64,000 nt of DNA from Streptomyces sp. NBC_00440 (GCF_036014215.1 NZ_CP107921.1:5835501-5899500); one strand, 5' to 3'; numbered from the stretch's first letter, positions 1-9,464 are shown. Translations and numbers: made by a program. The notes: generated by a model not told the origin, from the letters alone.

Positions 1-826
1 GGGTCGCGACGATCACCGGCTTGGCGTTGCGGCGGCAGAGCTCGATGAGGCGCTTCTGCACCATCGGGACCTTTTCGAGCGGGTACTCGACGGCCAGGTC
101 GCCACGGGCGACCATGACCCCGTCGAAGGCCGCGACGACACCCTCCATGTGGGCGACCGCCTGCGGCTTCTCGACCTTGGCGATGACGGGGACCCGGCGG
201 CCCTCCTCGTCCATGATCTTGTGCACGTCGATGACGTCGCTCGCGTCCCGCACGAAGGAGAGCGCGACCAGGTCGCAGCCCATCCGCAGCGCGAACCGCA
301 GGTCGTCGATGTCCTTCTCGGACAGGGCCGGGACGTTCACCGCTGCGCCGGGCAGGTTGATGCCCTTGTGGTCGGAGATGACACCGCCCTCGATGACGAT
401 GGTCCTGACCTCGGGGCCCTCGACCTCGACGACCTTGAGCTCGACGTTGCCGTCGTTGATCAGGATCGGGTCGCCCTTGACGACATCGCCGGGCAGGCCC
501 TTGTAGGTGGTGCCGCAGATGGTCTTGTCACCCGCGACGTCGTCGGCGGTGATGGTGAACTCGTCACCGCGTACCAGCTCGACGGGGCCCTCGGCGAAGG
601 TCTCCAGGCGGATCTTGGGGCCCTGGAGGTCGGCGAGTACCCCCACGGCGCGGCCGGTGTCCTGGGAAGCCTTGCGGACGCGGTGGTACCGCTCCTCGTG
701 CTCCGCGTGGGACCCGTGGCTCATATTCAGACGGGCCACATTCATGCCGGCCTCGATGAGCGTTTTCAGCTGCTCATAGGAGTCGACGGCTGGGCCCAGT
801 GTGCAGACGATTTTGGAACGGCGCAT
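1..826 (-). CDS. pyk: pyruvate kinase (N-terminal part; cut by window edge)
   Basis: Pyruvate kinase converts phosphoenolpyruvate and ADP to pyruvate and ATP, the last step of glycolysis in the cytoplasm. About 275 residues are visible of the roughly 475 usual for the family; the gene continues left of base 1. The N-terminus reads [20 protein letters not shown] and is followed by [12 protein letters not shown], the family's first substrate-binding block. The small B domain (GPKIRLETF...) comes next, then the barrel resumes with [11 protein letters not shown] and [15 protein letters not shown] at 826 is chosen because the family N-terminus begins there. The ackA-pta pair lies directly upstream on the same strand, so acetyl-phosphate and pyruvate metabolism are clustered. 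Many Streptomyces have two pyk paralogues; this one should correspond to the copy beside ackA. Confidence 0.97.
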   Translation of the reverse strand, partial: MRRSKIVCTLGPAVDSYEQLKTLIEAGMNVARLNMSHGSHAEHEERYHRVRKASQDTGRAVGVLADLQGPKIRLETFAEGPVELVRGDEFTITADDVAGDKTICGTTYKGLPGDVVKGDPILINDGNVELKVVEVEGPEVRTIVIEGGVISDHKGINLPGAAVNVPALSEKDIDDLRFALRMGCDLVALSFVRDASDVIDVHKIMDEEGRRVPVIAKVEKPQAVAHMEGVVAAFDGVMVARGDLAVEYPLEKVPMVQKRLIELCRRNAKPVIVAT

Positions 827-833
827 GAGGCGG

Positions 834-868
834 ATCCTATCGGTTTGTTTCGCAACGGAATATTCCGT
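834..868 (-). promoter_or_regulatory. possible pyk promoter with palindrome
   Basis: Read on the minus strand, TAGGAT (839 to 834) resembles a sigma-70-type -10 box about 7 nt before the pyk ATG, which would make the transcript nearly leaderless. A perfect 14-bp palindrome, ACGGAATATTCCGT (855-868), covers the -35 position and could be an operator. No good -35 hexamer is visible. This is a weak call from pattern only. Confidence 0.3.
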
Positions 869-907
869 CTGGCGGAAAGTACAAATGGGCGGCAGGGTGC
901 TCAGGTG

Positions 908-2113
908 TCAGTCATTCACCAAGGCGTATACCTGCTGCGCGATTTCACGTTCCTCGTCCGTCGGAACCACGGCCACAGCCACCCGGGAACCCTCCGGAGA
1001 AATCAGCCGGGCTTTGTCGGAACGCACGGCATTGAGCCCGGCGTCGACCGCGAGACCCAGCCCGTCGAGCCCCGCGACGGCGGCCGCGCGCACCGGAGCC
1101 GAGTTCTCGCCGACGCCCGCGGTGAATGCCACCGCGTCCACCCGGCCGAGTACCGCGGTATAAGCCCCTATGTACTTCTTCAGCCGGTGTATGTAGATGG
1201 CGAATGCGAGTTCCGCCCGCCGGTCGCCCTCGTCCATCCGGCGGACGATCTCCCGCATGTCATTGTCCCCGCAGAGCCCGACCAGACCGCTTTTCTTGTT
1301 GAGCAGCGCGTCGATCTCGTCCACGGACATTCCGGCCACCCGGGTGAGATGGAAGATCACGGCCGGATCGATGTCACCGGAACGCGTCCCCATCACCAGG
1401 CCCTCCAGCGGCGTCAGCCCCATGGAGGTGTCCACACAGACCCCGCCTGCCACCGCGGACGCCGACGCCCCGTTGCCGAGGTGCAGCACGATGACGTTGA
1501 CCTCGTCGGGTGTCCGGCCCAGCAGCGCGGCGGTCTTCCGCGAGACGTACGCATGGGAGGTGCCGTGGAAGCCGTACCGGCGGATGCGGTGGGCGTCCGC
1601 GGTCTCCACGTCGATGGCGTACCGGGCCGCGGACTCCGGCATCGTCGTGTGGAACGCGGTGTCGAACACGGCCACTTGGGGAAGGTCGGGGCGCAGCTCG
1701 CGGGCGGTGCGGATGCCGATGATGTTCGCGGGGTTGTGCAGCGGGGCGACCGGCACCAGGCGCTCGATCTCCTGGAGCACCGCGTCGTCCACGACGGTCG
1801 GAGCGGTGAACCGCAGCCCGCCGTGCACCACCCGGTGGCCGATCGCCGCCAGCTCGGGGGAGTCCAGACCGAGCCCGTCGGCGTCCAGCTCGGCCGCGAC
1901 GGCCTTCAGCGCCGCGGCGTGGTCGGCGATATGGCCGCTCTGCTCACGGGTGGAGCCGCCGTGCGCGAGGAGCGTGTGCATACAGCGCGAGGCCGCCTCG
2001 CCGATCCGCTCGACCAGCCCCGTCGCCAGCTTGCTGCCGTCCGCCATGTCCAGCAGCTGGTACTTCAGCGACGAGGAGCCGGAGTTGAGAACGAGAACAC
2101 GGGTGGCGGTCAT
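908..2113 (-). CDS. ackA: acetate kinase
   Basis: Acetate kinase interconverts acetyl phosphate and ADP with acetate and ATP. The 401-residue product has the family's usual length and begins MTATRVLVLNSGSSSLKYQL, which holds the ASKHA-fold NSGSSSLK phosphate motif. GHRVVHGG, FDTAFHTTMP, RRYGFHGTSHAYV and HLGNGASASAV follow in the expected order. The frame stays open well upstream, but those residues lie inside pta and look like an overlap artefact. ATG at 2113 overlaps the pta stop codon as ATGA, so the two genes are translationally coupled. With Pta it makes or consumes acetate through acetyl phosphate. Confidence 0.97.
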   Translation of the reverse strand: MTATRVLVLNSGSSSLKYQLLDMADGSKLATGLVERIGEAASRCMHTLLAHGGSTREQSGHIADHAAALKAVAAELDADGLGLDSPELAAIGHRVVHGGLRFTAPTVVDDAVLQEIERLVPVAPLHNPANIIGIRTARELRPDLPQVAVFDTAFHTTMPESAARYAIDVETADAHRIRRYGFHGTSHAYVSRKTAALLGRTPDEVNVIVLHLGNGASASAVAGGVCVDTSMGLTPLEGLVMGTRSGDIDPAVIFHLTRVAGMSVDEIDALLNKKSGLVGLCGDNDMREIVRRMDEGDRRAELAFAIYIHRLKKYIGAYTAVLGRVDAVAFTAGVGENSAPVRAAAVAGLDGLGLAVDAGLNAVRSDKARLISPEGSRVAVAVVPTDEEREIAQQVYALVND

Positions 2114-4209
2114 GCGGATCCCTCCTGGGCCCGGCTCCGGCCCTCGCCCTGAGCCTGGATCGCGGTGATCGCGACGGTGTTGACGATGTCCTCGACGAGC
2201 GCGCCGCGCGACAGGTCGTTGACGGGCTTGCGCAGCCCCTGGAGCACCGGGCCCACCGCCACGGCGCCGGCCGAGCGCTGCACGGCCTTGTAGGTGTTGT
2301 TGCCGGTGTTGAGGTCGGGGAAGATCAGTACGCTGGCCTGTCCCGCGACCGGCGACCCGGGCAGTTTGGTGGCGGCCACGGACGGCTCGACCGCCGCGTC
2401 GTACTGGATGGGCCCCTCGATCAGCAGATCCGGCCGGGCCGCCCGGACCAGCTCGGTGGCCCGGCGCACCTTGTCGACGTCCGCGCCCGAGCCCGAGGTG
2501 CCGGTCGAGTACGAGAGCATCGCGATGCGCGGCTCCACACCGAACTGCGCGGCGGTCGCCGCCGCCTGGATCGCGATGTCCGCCAGCTGCCGGTCGTCCG
2601 GGTCGGGGTTGACCGCGCAGTCGCCGTACGCGAGCACCTTGTCGGCGAGGCACATGAAGAACACCGACGAGACGATCGACGCGTCCGGCTTCGTCTTGAT
2701 GATCTCGAAGGCGGGGCGGATCGTGGCGGCCGTCGAGTGCACCGCGCCCGAGACCATGCCGTCGGCCAGGCCCTCCTGGACCATCAGCGTGCCGAAGTAC
2801 GAGGCGTCGGCGACCACGTCGTAGGCCAGCTCGACCGTGACGCCCTTGTGCGCGCGGAGCTTCGCGTACACCTCGGCGAACCGCTGGCGAAGCTCCGATG
2901 TCACCGGGTCGGTGACATCGGCGAGCGATACGTCGATGCCCAGGTCGGCCGCCTTCTTGCGGACGGTCTCCGGATCACCGAGCAGCGTCAGGTCGCAGAC
3001 CCCGCGGCGCAGCAGGATGTCGGCGGCGCGCAGCACCCGTTCCTCGGTGCCCTCGGGCAGCACCACCCGGCGGCGGTCGGCCCGCGCGGTCTCCAGCAGC
3101 TCGTGCTCGAACATCATCGGGGTGACCCGGCCGCTGCGGGCCACCGAGAGCCGGTCGAGCAGCTCCGCGGTGTCCACATGGCGCTCGAAGAGGCCGAGCG
3201 CGGTCTCCGCCTTGCGCGGGGTCGCCGCGTCCATCCGGCCCTCCAGGGCGAACAGCTCACCCGCGGTCGGGAACGAACCGCCCGTCACGGCGACCACCGG
3301 GGTGCCGGGCGCCAGCCGCCCGGCCAGCTTGAGGATCGCCTCACCGGGACGCTCGTCCAGCGTCAGGAGCACACCGGCGATCGGCGGGGTGCCCGCGCTG
3401 TGCGCGGCGAGCGAGCCGACCACCAGGTCCGACCGGTCGCCGGGGGTGACGACCAGGCAACCGGGCGTCAGCGCGTTCAGCAGGTTCGGCAGCATGGCCC
3501 CGCCGAACACGAAGTCCAGCGCGTCCCTGGCCAGCCCCGCCTCGTCGCCGAGCAGGACGGTGCCGCCCAGCGCGTGGCTGATCTGGGCGACCGTCGGCGC
3601 GGCCAGCGCCGGCTCGTCGGGCAGCACCGAGCACGGCACCGGAAGCTGCGTGGCCAGCTGTGCGGCCAGCTCGGCGCGGTCGCCCGGGGCCACCCGGTTC
3701 ACCGCCATGGTGATGACGTCGCAGCCCAGCGCCTCGTACGCGCGGTAGGCGTTGCGGGTCTCGGAGCGTACGGACTCGGGCGGCTGCCCCTTGCCGCCGA
3801 CGACGGCGATCACGGACGCACCGAACTCGTTCGCCAGCCGGGCGTTCAGGGCCAGCTCGTCGGGGAGCTGGGTGGCCGCGAAGTCGGTGCCGAGGACGAG
3901 CACCACCTCGTACCCGCGCGCCACCTCGTGGAAGCGGCCGACCAGGTGCGAGACCAGCTCGTCGGTGCCCTGCTCGGCCTGGAGGGCGGATGCCTCGTGG
4001 TAGTCCATGCCGTACACCGACGCCGGGTCCTGGCTCAGCCGGTAGCGGGACCGCAGCAGCTCGAACATCCGGTCAGGACCGTCGTGCACCAGCGGCCGGA
4101 AGATCCCGACCCGGTCCACCTGGCGGGTGAGGAGTTCCATGACCCCCAGCTCGACGACCTGGCGGCCGTCGCCGCGGTCGATCCCGGTCACGTACACGCT
4201 GCGCGTCAC
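2110..4209 (-). CDS. pta: phosphate acetyltransferase
   Basis: Pta exchanges the CoA of acetyl-CoA for phosphate, giving acetyl phosphate for AckA. The 699-residue protein is the long multidomain form. An N-terminal P-loop/DRTGG-like region (MTRSVYVTGIDRGDGRQVVE) is followed by a central segment and a C-terminal catalytic PTA_PTB domain from about residue 370. That domain begins HELLETARADRRRVVLPEGTE in two consecutive blocks and includes SYSTGTSGSGADVDKV and NTGNNTYKAVQRSAGA, the substrate-binding blocks. The first gene of the ackA operon, it overlaps ackA by 4 nt. Its start lies 243 bp from divergent pfkA. Confidence 0.97.
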   Translation of the reverse strand: MTRSVYVTGIDRGDGRQVVELGVMELLTRQVDRVGIFRPLVHDGPDRMFELLRSRYRLSQDPASVYGMDYHEASALQAEQGTDELVSHLVGRFHEVARGYEVVLVLGTDFAATQLPDELALNARLANEFGASVIAVVGGKGQPPESVRSETRNAYRAYEALGCDVITMAVNRVAPGDRAELAAQLATQLPVPCSVLPDEPALAAPTVAQISHALGGTVLLGDEAGLARDALDFVFGGAMLPNLLNALTPGCLVVTPGDRSDLVVGSLAAHSAGTPPIAGVLLTLDERPGEAILKLAGRLAPGTPVVAVTGGSFPTAGELFALEGRMDAATPRKAETALGLFERHVDTAELLDRLSVARSGRVTPMMFEHELLETARADRRRVVLPEGTEERVLRAADILLRRGVCDLTLLGDPETVRKKAADLGIDVSLADVTDPVTSELRQRFAEVYAKLRAHKGVTVELAYDVVADASYFGTLMVQEGLADGMVSGAVHSTAATIRPAFEIIKTKPDASIVSSVFFMCLADKVLAYGDCAVNPDPDDRQLADIAIQAAATAAQFGVEPRIAMLSYSTGTSGSGADVDKVRRATELVRAARPDLLIEGPIQYDAAVEPSVAATKLPGSPVAGQASVLIFPDLNTGNNTYKAVQRSAGAVAVGPVLQGLRKPVNDLSRGALVEDIVNTVAITAIQAQGEGRSRAQEGSA

Positions 4210-4316
4210 GCGTGTTCTCCGTCCTCTGCCTCATGTGCCTCGTGCTGGTGTTTCCGGGCCTCCCGGACAGCGCCGCCGGGACCCGGGGGGCGCTCGCCGG
4301 GGCCCCGCGCGCCCTC

Positions 4317-4345
4317 TTGACAGTACCCTCGGGGCTGGCTAGGCC
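4317..4345 (+). promoter_or_regulatory. candidate sigma-70-type promoter of pfkA
   Basis: A perfect -35 hexamer TTGACA (4317-4322) is followed after 17 bp by TAGGCC (4340-4345), a plausible Streptomyces vegetative -10 box. It lies in the pta-pfkA divergent region and would give a leader of about 100 nt before the pfkA ATG. Confidence 0.5.
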
Positions 4346-4452
4346 GCCTGTCCACGCCTGCGTACGGGACGGCCGCGACGACCCCACGGCGAGCGGCCGT
4401 GGAAGAATCGGCACGGCTCGCAGGTACCACTAGGAGCAGGAGAATCAGCACG

Positions 4453-5478
4453 ATGCGCATCGGAGTCCTCACCGCGGGCGGCGACTGCCCCGGTCTCAAT
4501 GCCGTCATCCGGTCGGTCGTGCACCGTGCCGTGGCCGGGCACAACGACGAAGTCATCGGCTTCGAGGACGGCTTCAAGGGCCTGCTGGACGGCCACTACC
4601 GCCCCCTCGACCTCAACGCGGTCAGCGGCATCCTCGCCCGCGGCGGCACCATCCTCGGCTCCGCCCGCCTGGAGCGCGACCGGCTGCGCGAGGCCGCCGA
4701 GAACTGCGCCGAGCTGACCGAGCGGTACAGCATCGACGCGCTCATCCCGATCGGCGGCGAGGGCACCCTCACCGCGGCTCGGATGCTCTCCGACGCCGGG
4801 ATGCCCGTGGTGGGCGTCCCCAAGACCATCGACAACGACATCTCGGGCACCGACCGCACCTTCGGCTTCGACACGGCCGTCGGTGTCGCGACCGAGGCGA
4901 TCGACCGGCTGAAGACCACCGCCGAGTCGCACCAGCGCGTGATGGTCGTCGAGGTCATGGGCCGGCACGCGGGCTGGATCGCCCTGGAGTCCGGCATGGC
5001 GGGCGGCGCCCACGGCATCTGCCTGCCGGAGCGCCGCTTCGAGGTCGACGACCTGGTGAAGATGGTCGAGGAGCGCTTCTCCCGCAGGAAGCGGTTCGCG
5101 GTCATCTGCGTCGCCGAGGGCGCACACCCGGCGGAGGGCTCCATGCCGTACGAGAAGGGCGTCATCGACCAGTTCGGACACGAGCGCTTCGCCGGTATCG
5201 GCACTCGTCTCGCCGTCGAACTGGAGACCCGGCTCGGCAAGGAGGCCAGGCCGGTCATCCTCGGCCATGTCCAGCGCGGCGGCACCCCCACCGCGTACGA
5301 CCGCGTCCTGGCGACGCGCTTCGGCTGGCACGCGGTGGAAGCGGTGCACCGCGGAGACTTCGGCAACATGACGGCGCTGCGCGGCACGGACATCGCGATG
5401 GTGCCGCTGGCGGACGCGGTGACCCATCTGAAGACGGTCGACGAGAGCCGGATGTACGAGGCGGAGTCGGTCTTCTAG
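4453..5478 (+). CDS. pfkA: 6-phosphofructokinase (ATP-dependent type)
   Basis: This enzyme phosphorylates fructose 6-phosphate to fructose 1,6-bisphosphate, the committed step of glycolysis. The 341-residue product starts MRIGVLTAGGDCPGLNAVIR with the nucleotide-binding glycines. It carries GVPKTIDNDI with the catalytic Asp region, MGRHAGWIALE, and GHVQRGGTPTAYDR with the substrate-binding Arg. Residues 101-105 read GGEGT: Gly at 104, where pyrophosphate-dependent relatives usually carry Asp, so ATP is the likely donor. ATG at 4453 follows AGGAGCAGGAG and matches the family N-terminus. It is a monocistronic-looking gene, divergent from pta-ackA. Confidence 0.96.
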   Translation: MRIGVLTAGGDCPGLNAVIRSVVHRAVAGHNDEVIGFEDGFKGLLDGHYRPLDLNAVSGILARGGTILGSARLERDRLREAAENCAELTERYSIDALIPIGGEGTLTAARMLSDAGMPVVGVPKTIDNDISGTDRTFGFDTAVGVATEAIDRLKTTAESHQRVMVVEVMGRHAGWIALESGMAGGAHGICLPERRFEVDDLVKMVEERFSRRKRFAVICVAEGAHPAEGSMPYEKGVIDQFGHERFAGIGTRLAVELETRLGKEARPVILGHVQRGGTPTAYDRVLATRFGWHAVEAVHRGDFGNMTALRGTDIAMVPLADAVTHLKTVDESRMYEAESVF

Positions 5479-5485
5479 GGCCCTT

Positions 5486-5521
5486 TGTCCAGCCCCCTGT
5501 CCAGTCCCCTGTTCAGTCCCC
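5486..5521. repeat. three tandem 12-bp repeats
   Basis: TGTCCAGCCCCC, TGTCCAGTCCCC and TGTTCAGTCCCC lie head to tail between pfkA and the convergent HTH gene. The third unit contains the HTH gene's stop codon. It looks like slippage-derived sequence. No hairpin was seen here. Confidence 0.7.
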
Positions 5522-6235
5522 GGCGAGCTCCCAGAACCGCACCACGATCGCGTCCAGGAACGCCTGCCCCGCGTCGCCCGTGCCGGCCGACTCCGTGGAC
5601 CCCCAGTTGAGGGTCGCCACCATCAGCGCCTGGTAGTCGGAGTGCAGCTGTTCCAGCACCCGCTCCAGCTCGGTGCGGGGCAGCGGCACGAGCTTGGCCG
5701 TGGCTTTGACGTGGGCCTGCCAGCGGGTCGTTACCGCGCTGCTCAGGATCCCGGCCAGCTCGCCGTCGCGGCCCGTCGCGGTCAGGAACGCCGCCGGGGT
5801 CAGCGACAGGGCATCGGCGAGCGCGGCCGACTGGCGTTCGTTGCCCCGCCAGCGGCCCGACTCCTCGACCTTGAGATACGCCCCGGTGTCCATGCCGACC
5901 TGCTGGGCGACGTCCTCCGGCGCCATCCCGCGGGCCAGCCGGTGCTCGCGCAGGGTGACCGCCTCCATCAGCAGGTCACCGGGGGAGCACCACAGCACCC
6001 CGGCGAGCGCCGTCAGTTCCCGTGCGGTCGGTGACTGGAGGCCGCGTTCCCAGGCGGCCACCACATCCGGCGTGACGAGCAGTCCGTACTGGGCGCGGAG
6101 CCCGTAGGCGACGTGGCCGGGTGCCATGCCCAGCGCCTCGCGGAGGCGACGTGCGGCGGGAGCATCGAAGGGCGGGGTCTGGTGCACGGGCACACGGTAA
6201 GGGCAAGTGTGGTCCCGCGAATACGGGTTGTTCAC
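5513..6235 (-). CDS. XRE-type DNA-binding protein with two HTH domains
   Basis: A likely cytoplasmic transcription regulator of unknown target, 240 residues from the first ATG. Two helix-turn-helix regions follow each other. The first is around residues 30-85 (RLREALGMAPGHVAYGLRAQ ... VVAAWERGLQSPTARELTAL). The second is around 95-150 (REHRLARGMAPEDVAQQVGM ... YLKVEESGRWRGNERQSAAL). A C-terminal region of about 80 residues has no recognised motif. The true start may be one of two GTG codons about 15 codons in (VPVHQTPPFDAP), because the first residues are unlike a helical start. It is convergent with pfkA and sits 60 bp from the end of the sugar ABC operon on the same strand, so it could be read with that operon. 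Confidence 0.8.
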   Translation of the reverse strand: MNNPYSRDHTCPYRVPVHQTPPFDAPAARRLREALGMAPGHVAYGLRAQYGLLVTPDVVAAWERGLQSPTARELTALAGVLWCSPGDLLMEAVTLREHRLARGMAPEDVAQQVGMDTGAYLKVEESGRWRGNERQSAALADALSLTPAAFLTATGRDGELAGILSSAVTTRWQAHVKATAKLVPLPRTELERVLEQLHSDYQALMVATLNWGSTESAGTGDAGQAFLDAIVVRFWELAGD

Positions 6236-6295
6236 ACAGTCTTGATATGTGGAGAAAAGTACGGGAGGCCATCTCCGTCTCGCCTCCCCCCGGGC

Positions 6296-7141
6296 TCACC
6301 CCTTGACCGCCCCTCCCAGCGCGAAGCCGCCGCCCAGCCGCCGTGAGATCAGGATGTACAGCACCAGAACGGGCGTGGAGTAGAGGATCGAGAAGGCCGC
6401 CAGCTGACCGTAGGCCACTGATCCGTAGTTGCCGAAGAGCGTAAAGATCGTGACGGACGCGGGCAGCTGGTCCGGGCTGAGCAGCAGCATGAACGGGACG
6501 AAGAAGTTCCCCCAGAGCATGATGAACGTGTAGATCATCACGACCGTCGCCCCCGGCCCCATCAGCGGCAGCACCACCCGCCGCAGAGTCTGTGCCATGG
6601 ACGCCCCGTCCGTCCAGGCCGCCTCCTCCAGCACCTTCGGGACACCGTCCATGAAGTTCTTCATGAGCCAGATGGCGAAGGGGAGTTGGGATGTGGCGAG
6701 GAAGAGGGCGGTGCCGTACACCGTGTCGATCAGATTGACCTGGACGAAGAGTCCGTACACCGGGACCATGACCGCGGTGATCGGCAGACAGGTCGAGAAG
6801 AGGATCGTGAGCAGATACGGCCGGTTGAACCGGGAGCGGTAGCGGGAGAGCGGGTACGCCGCGAGGACCGCGCAGACCACCGTCAGCACCGTCGCGCTGC
6901 CGCAGAGCACCAGGCTGTTGAGCATCGGCGTGAAGGTGATCTCGTCGGTGAGGACCGCCGAGAAGTTGTCCAGGGTGGGCGACGCCGGCACCCGTACCCG
7001 CAGGTTCGCCCCGTCGTCGAACGAGGCCAGCACCAGCCAGGCCAGCGGCAGTACGAACGCGGCGGCCACCACGAGCAGCGCCGCGTCCGCTGCCAGCCTG
7101 CGCCGGGTGCGGCGGGACAGCACCGTGTGCACCGGGGGCAT
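6296..7141 (-). CDS. sugar ABC transporter permease (MalG-type)
   Basis: Second membrane subunit of a carbohydrate importer, 281 residues with about six membrane helices. The cytoplasmic EAA loop that contacts the ATPase reads EEAAWTDGASMAQTLRRVVLP near residue 190, which defines the binding-protein-dependent permease family. Start ATG at 7141 overlaps the stop of the upstream permease as TGATG, so the genes are coupled. A much longer open frame exists upstream but it is antisense or out-of-frame sequence of the neighbour. No ATPase gene is in the operon. Streptomyces sugar importers of this kind commonly share the MsiK ATPase encoded elsewhere. The substrate cannot be read from sequence. Confidence 0.93.
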   Translation of the reverse strand: MPPVHTVLSRRTRRRLAADAALLVVAAAFVLPLAWLVLASFDDGANLRVRVPASPTLDNFSAVLTDEITFTPMLNSLVLCGSATVLTVVCAVLAAYPLSRYRSRFNRPYLLTILFSTCLPITAVMVPVYGLFVQVNLIDTVYGTALFLATSQLPFAIWLMKNFMDGVPKVLEEAAWTDGASMAQTLRRVVLPLMGPGATVVMIYTFIMLWGNFFVPFMLLLSPDQLPASVTIFTLFGNYGSVAYGQLAAFSILYSTPVLVLYILISRRLGGGFALGGAVKG

Positions 7142-8094
7142 CAGACCTCCACCTTCATCAGCCGGAGATAGACGACCGAGAAGAGCGACCCCACCAGGAG
7201 CAGCAGCAGCGCCACCGCGGTGCCGTAGCCGATGAGGCTCTTGTTGAACGCCTCGTCGTACATGAAGACCGGCAGCGTCTGGCTCCGGTCGCCGGGGCCG
7301 CCGCGGGTCATCGCCCAGATCAGTCCGAACACCGAGAGGGTCTGCAGGGTGTTGAGCATCAGATTGGTGCCGATCGAACGCCGGATCATCGGCAGCGTGA
7401 TGTGCCACACCGCCCGCCAGCCGCTCGCGCCGTCCACCTCGGCGGCCTCGGTGATCTCCTCGGGGATCTCCGCGAGCGCCGCCGAGTAGATGAGCATCGA
7501 GAAAGCGGTGCCGCGCCAGACGTTGGCGAACGACACGGCGAGGATCGGCAGGGTGAACAGCCAGTTCTGGCCCGGGAGATGGAGCCAGCCCAGCACCGCG
7601 TTGAGCGTGCCCTCGCGGCGGAAGAACGCGTACAGCAGAAAGGCCGCGACGATCTCCGGCAGCACCCAGGCCGTGATGACCAGGGCACCCGTCAGCGTGC
7701 GGAGCGGACGGGAGGCGCGGCGCATCAGACCGGCCAGCGCCAGCCCCAGCGTGTTCTGGCCGACGACCGACGAGACGAAGGTGAAGACCAGGGTGAGCCA
7801 CACGGCGTTACGGAACCGCGCGTCGGAGAGCGCCCGCCGGAAGTTGGCCAGCCCCACGAAGTCCGTGTGGGACGAGCCGGTGAGCTGCATGTCGGTGAAG
7901 GCGATGTAGACGCAGTAACAGATGGGCCCCGCCAGGAAGAGCAGCAGCAGAAGCGTGGCGGGGGCCAGCGGCAGCCAGCGGACCGGCTGCCGCCGCACTC
8001 CCGTCCCACTGCCGGTCCCAGGGCCCGCCCCAGTACCCGTCCCGGCGCCCGTGACGGTGCCGGGCGCGGTGCCCGTCCGGCTCGCGGTGCTCAT
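7141..8094 (-). CDS. sugar ABC transporter permease (MalF-type)
   Basis: First membrane subunit of the same importer, 317 residues. The N-terminal 35 residues are a low-complexity Thr/Gly/Pro tail encoded by an imperfect GT-rich repeat. Six membrane segments follow, beginning with WLPLAPATLLLLLFLAGP. The EAA loop reads EITEAAEVDGASGWRAVWHI near residue 215. Its start codon overlaps the stop of the binding-protein gene (ATGA) and its stop overlaps the next permease. It should work with the lipoprotein and second permease to move an oligosaccharide or related sugar. Confidence 0.93.
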   Translation of the reverse strand: MSTASRTGTAPGTVTGAGTGTGAGPGTGSGTGVRRQPVRWLPLAPATLLLLLFLAGPICYCVYIAFTDMQLTGSSHTDFVGLANFRRALSDARFRNAVWLTLVFTFVSSVVGQNTLGLALAGLMRRASRPLRTLTGALVITAWVLPEIVAAFLLYAFFRREGTLNAVLGWLHLPGQNWLFTLPILAVSFANVWRGTAFSMLIYSAALAEIPEEITEAAEVDGASGWRAVWHITLPMIRRSIGTNLMLNTLQTLSVFGLIWAMTRGGPGDRSQTLPVFMYDEAFNKSLIGYGTAVALLLLLVGSLFSVVYLRLMKVEV

Positions 8095-9464
8095 CCGGTC
8101 CTGTCGACGACCGCGCCGCCGGTGACCGACTTCAGCTGGTCGTCGTACGACTTCGCCGCACCGGCCGGAGTGGAGTCACCGGTGGTCACCGACTCCAGGG
8201 CCTCGCCGATCGCGGACGACACCTGCGGATAGACGGGCAGCGCGGGCCGGTAGTGGGTGTTCTTCACCAGGGAGGTGAAGAACTTGATGCCCGGCATGGA
8301 GTTCAGATACTTCGGATCCGCCGCCACGTCGTCGCGCACCGCGATCTGCGCGTCGGCGATGTCCCACCGGACGGCGTTCTCCTTCTGCTGCATCTGCTGG
8401 ATGAACTCCCAGGCGAGCGCGGCGTTCTTGGACTTCTGCGGGATCGCCCAGGTCCACCCGCCGGACATCGAGACCTCGCCGGGTGCCTGCCCGCGCTGGG
8501 TGGGCATCGGAGCCTGCCCGAGCGTGGTGCTCCACTCCGGCCACTTCTTGGTGCCGTTGCCGAGCCAGAGCTGTCCGAGCCAGGACCCGTCCAGATCGAT
8601 GGCGAGTTTGCCCTCGGGCAGCAACTCGGTACCCACCGTCGTGTTGATGTTGGCGTCGAGGGCGTCCGACGGGTCGGGGCCCAGCTTCTCGCCGTACACC
8701 GTGTGTACGAAGTTGAGCGCGTCCTTGAAGCCCTTGCCCCCGGCGACCCACTTCTTCGCCGCCGGGTCGTAGAGCGGGTCGGCGCCGGTCCCGTACAGCA
8801 GCATCTCGAAGCCCTGCATCACCGCGACCTCGCCGGGCGCCTTGCCGGTGTAGACGTTCAGCGGGATGACGCCCGGGAGCTTCTTCTTGATGGTGCGGGC
8901 GGCGTCCAGCACATCCGCCCAGCTCTTCGGATGCCAGTCGGCGGGCAGCCCCGCCTTGGCGAACAGCTTCTTGTTGAACCAGAGCCCGCGGGTGTCCGTG
9001 CCGTCCGGGACGCCGTACGTCTTCCCGTCCCCGGCCTTCGCCGCCGACTTCGCGGTGTCCACGAAATGGCTCCAGGCCGGCCACTTCGCCAGATAGTCGT
9101 CCAGCGGACGCAGATACCCGGCCTTGATGTCGGAGTTGATCCGGAACGTGTCCTCGTAGACCAGGTCGGGCGCCGTCCTGGGGGAGCGCATCATCTGCTG
9201 GACCTTGGTCGCGTAGTCGTCGTCCGGCGCCTGGATGGGGACGAGTTCGATCTTCTTGCCGGGGTGTGCCTTCTCGAACTGCTTCTTCATGGAATCCAGG
9301 AACTGGTCCTTGAAGCGGACGTTGTTGTCCGTGTTCCGGTTGTAGGCGACCTTGACGGTGTCCGGATCGCTGCCGGAACCACTGCCGCAGGCGGTGAGCG
9401 ATCCCGCGGCGATGACGGTGGCTGCGGCGGCGAGGATGAGCGGGGCGGTGGGGCGCACGGGCAC
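8091..9464 (-). CDS. extracellular sugar-binding lipoprotein
   Basis: Substrate-binding component of the importer, 457 residues. It has a lipoprotein signal: a hydrophobic stretch LILAAAATVIAAGS, then the lipobox LTAC with Cys26 as the lipidation site, followed by a Gly/Ser linker. The body matches the family 1 solute-binding fold. RSPRTAPDLVYEDTFRINSD, GVPDGTDTRGLWFNKKLFAK and MSGGWTWAIPQKSKNAALAW are the typical blocks, the last near the ligand cleft. First gene of the operon, it overlaps the permease by 4 nt. An ACAACGTTGT palindrome lies about 85 bp upstream, suggesting LacI-family control by an unlinked regulator. Confidence 0.94.
   Translation of the reverse strand: MPVRPTAPLILAAAATVIAAGSLTACGSGSGSDPDTVKVAYNRNTDNNVRFKDQFLDSMKKQFEKAHPGKKIELVPIQAPDDDYATKVQQMMRSPRTAPDLVYEDTFRINSDIKAGYLRPLDDYLAKWPAWSHFVDTAKSAAKAGDGKTYGVPDGTDTRGLWFNKKLFAKAGLPADWHPKSWADVLDAARTIKKKLPGVIPLNVYTGKAPGEVAVMQGFEMLLYGTGADPLYDPAAKKWVAGGKGFKDALNFVHTVYGEKLGPDPSDALDANINTTVGTELLPEGKLAIDLDGSWLGQLWLGNGTKKWPEWSTTLGQAPMPTQRGQAPGEVSMSGGWTWAIPQKSKNAALAWEFIQQMQQKENAVRWDIADAQIAVRDDVAADPKYLNSMPGIKFFTSLVKNTHYRPALPVYPQVSSAIGEALESVTTGDSTPAGAAKSYDDQLKSVTGGAVVDRTG

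Noticed and set aside
149..2152. Very long open frames opposite pta, ackA, pyk and many other genes
   Set aside because: They are high-GC shadow frames: Arg/Gly/Ala/Pro-rich, no family motifs, and fully opposite genes with clear signatures.
2114..2653. Extension of ackA upstream to 581 codons
   Set aside because: It lies within pta out of frame; NSGSSSLK must be near the N-terminus, and the ATGA overlap fixes the start at 2113.
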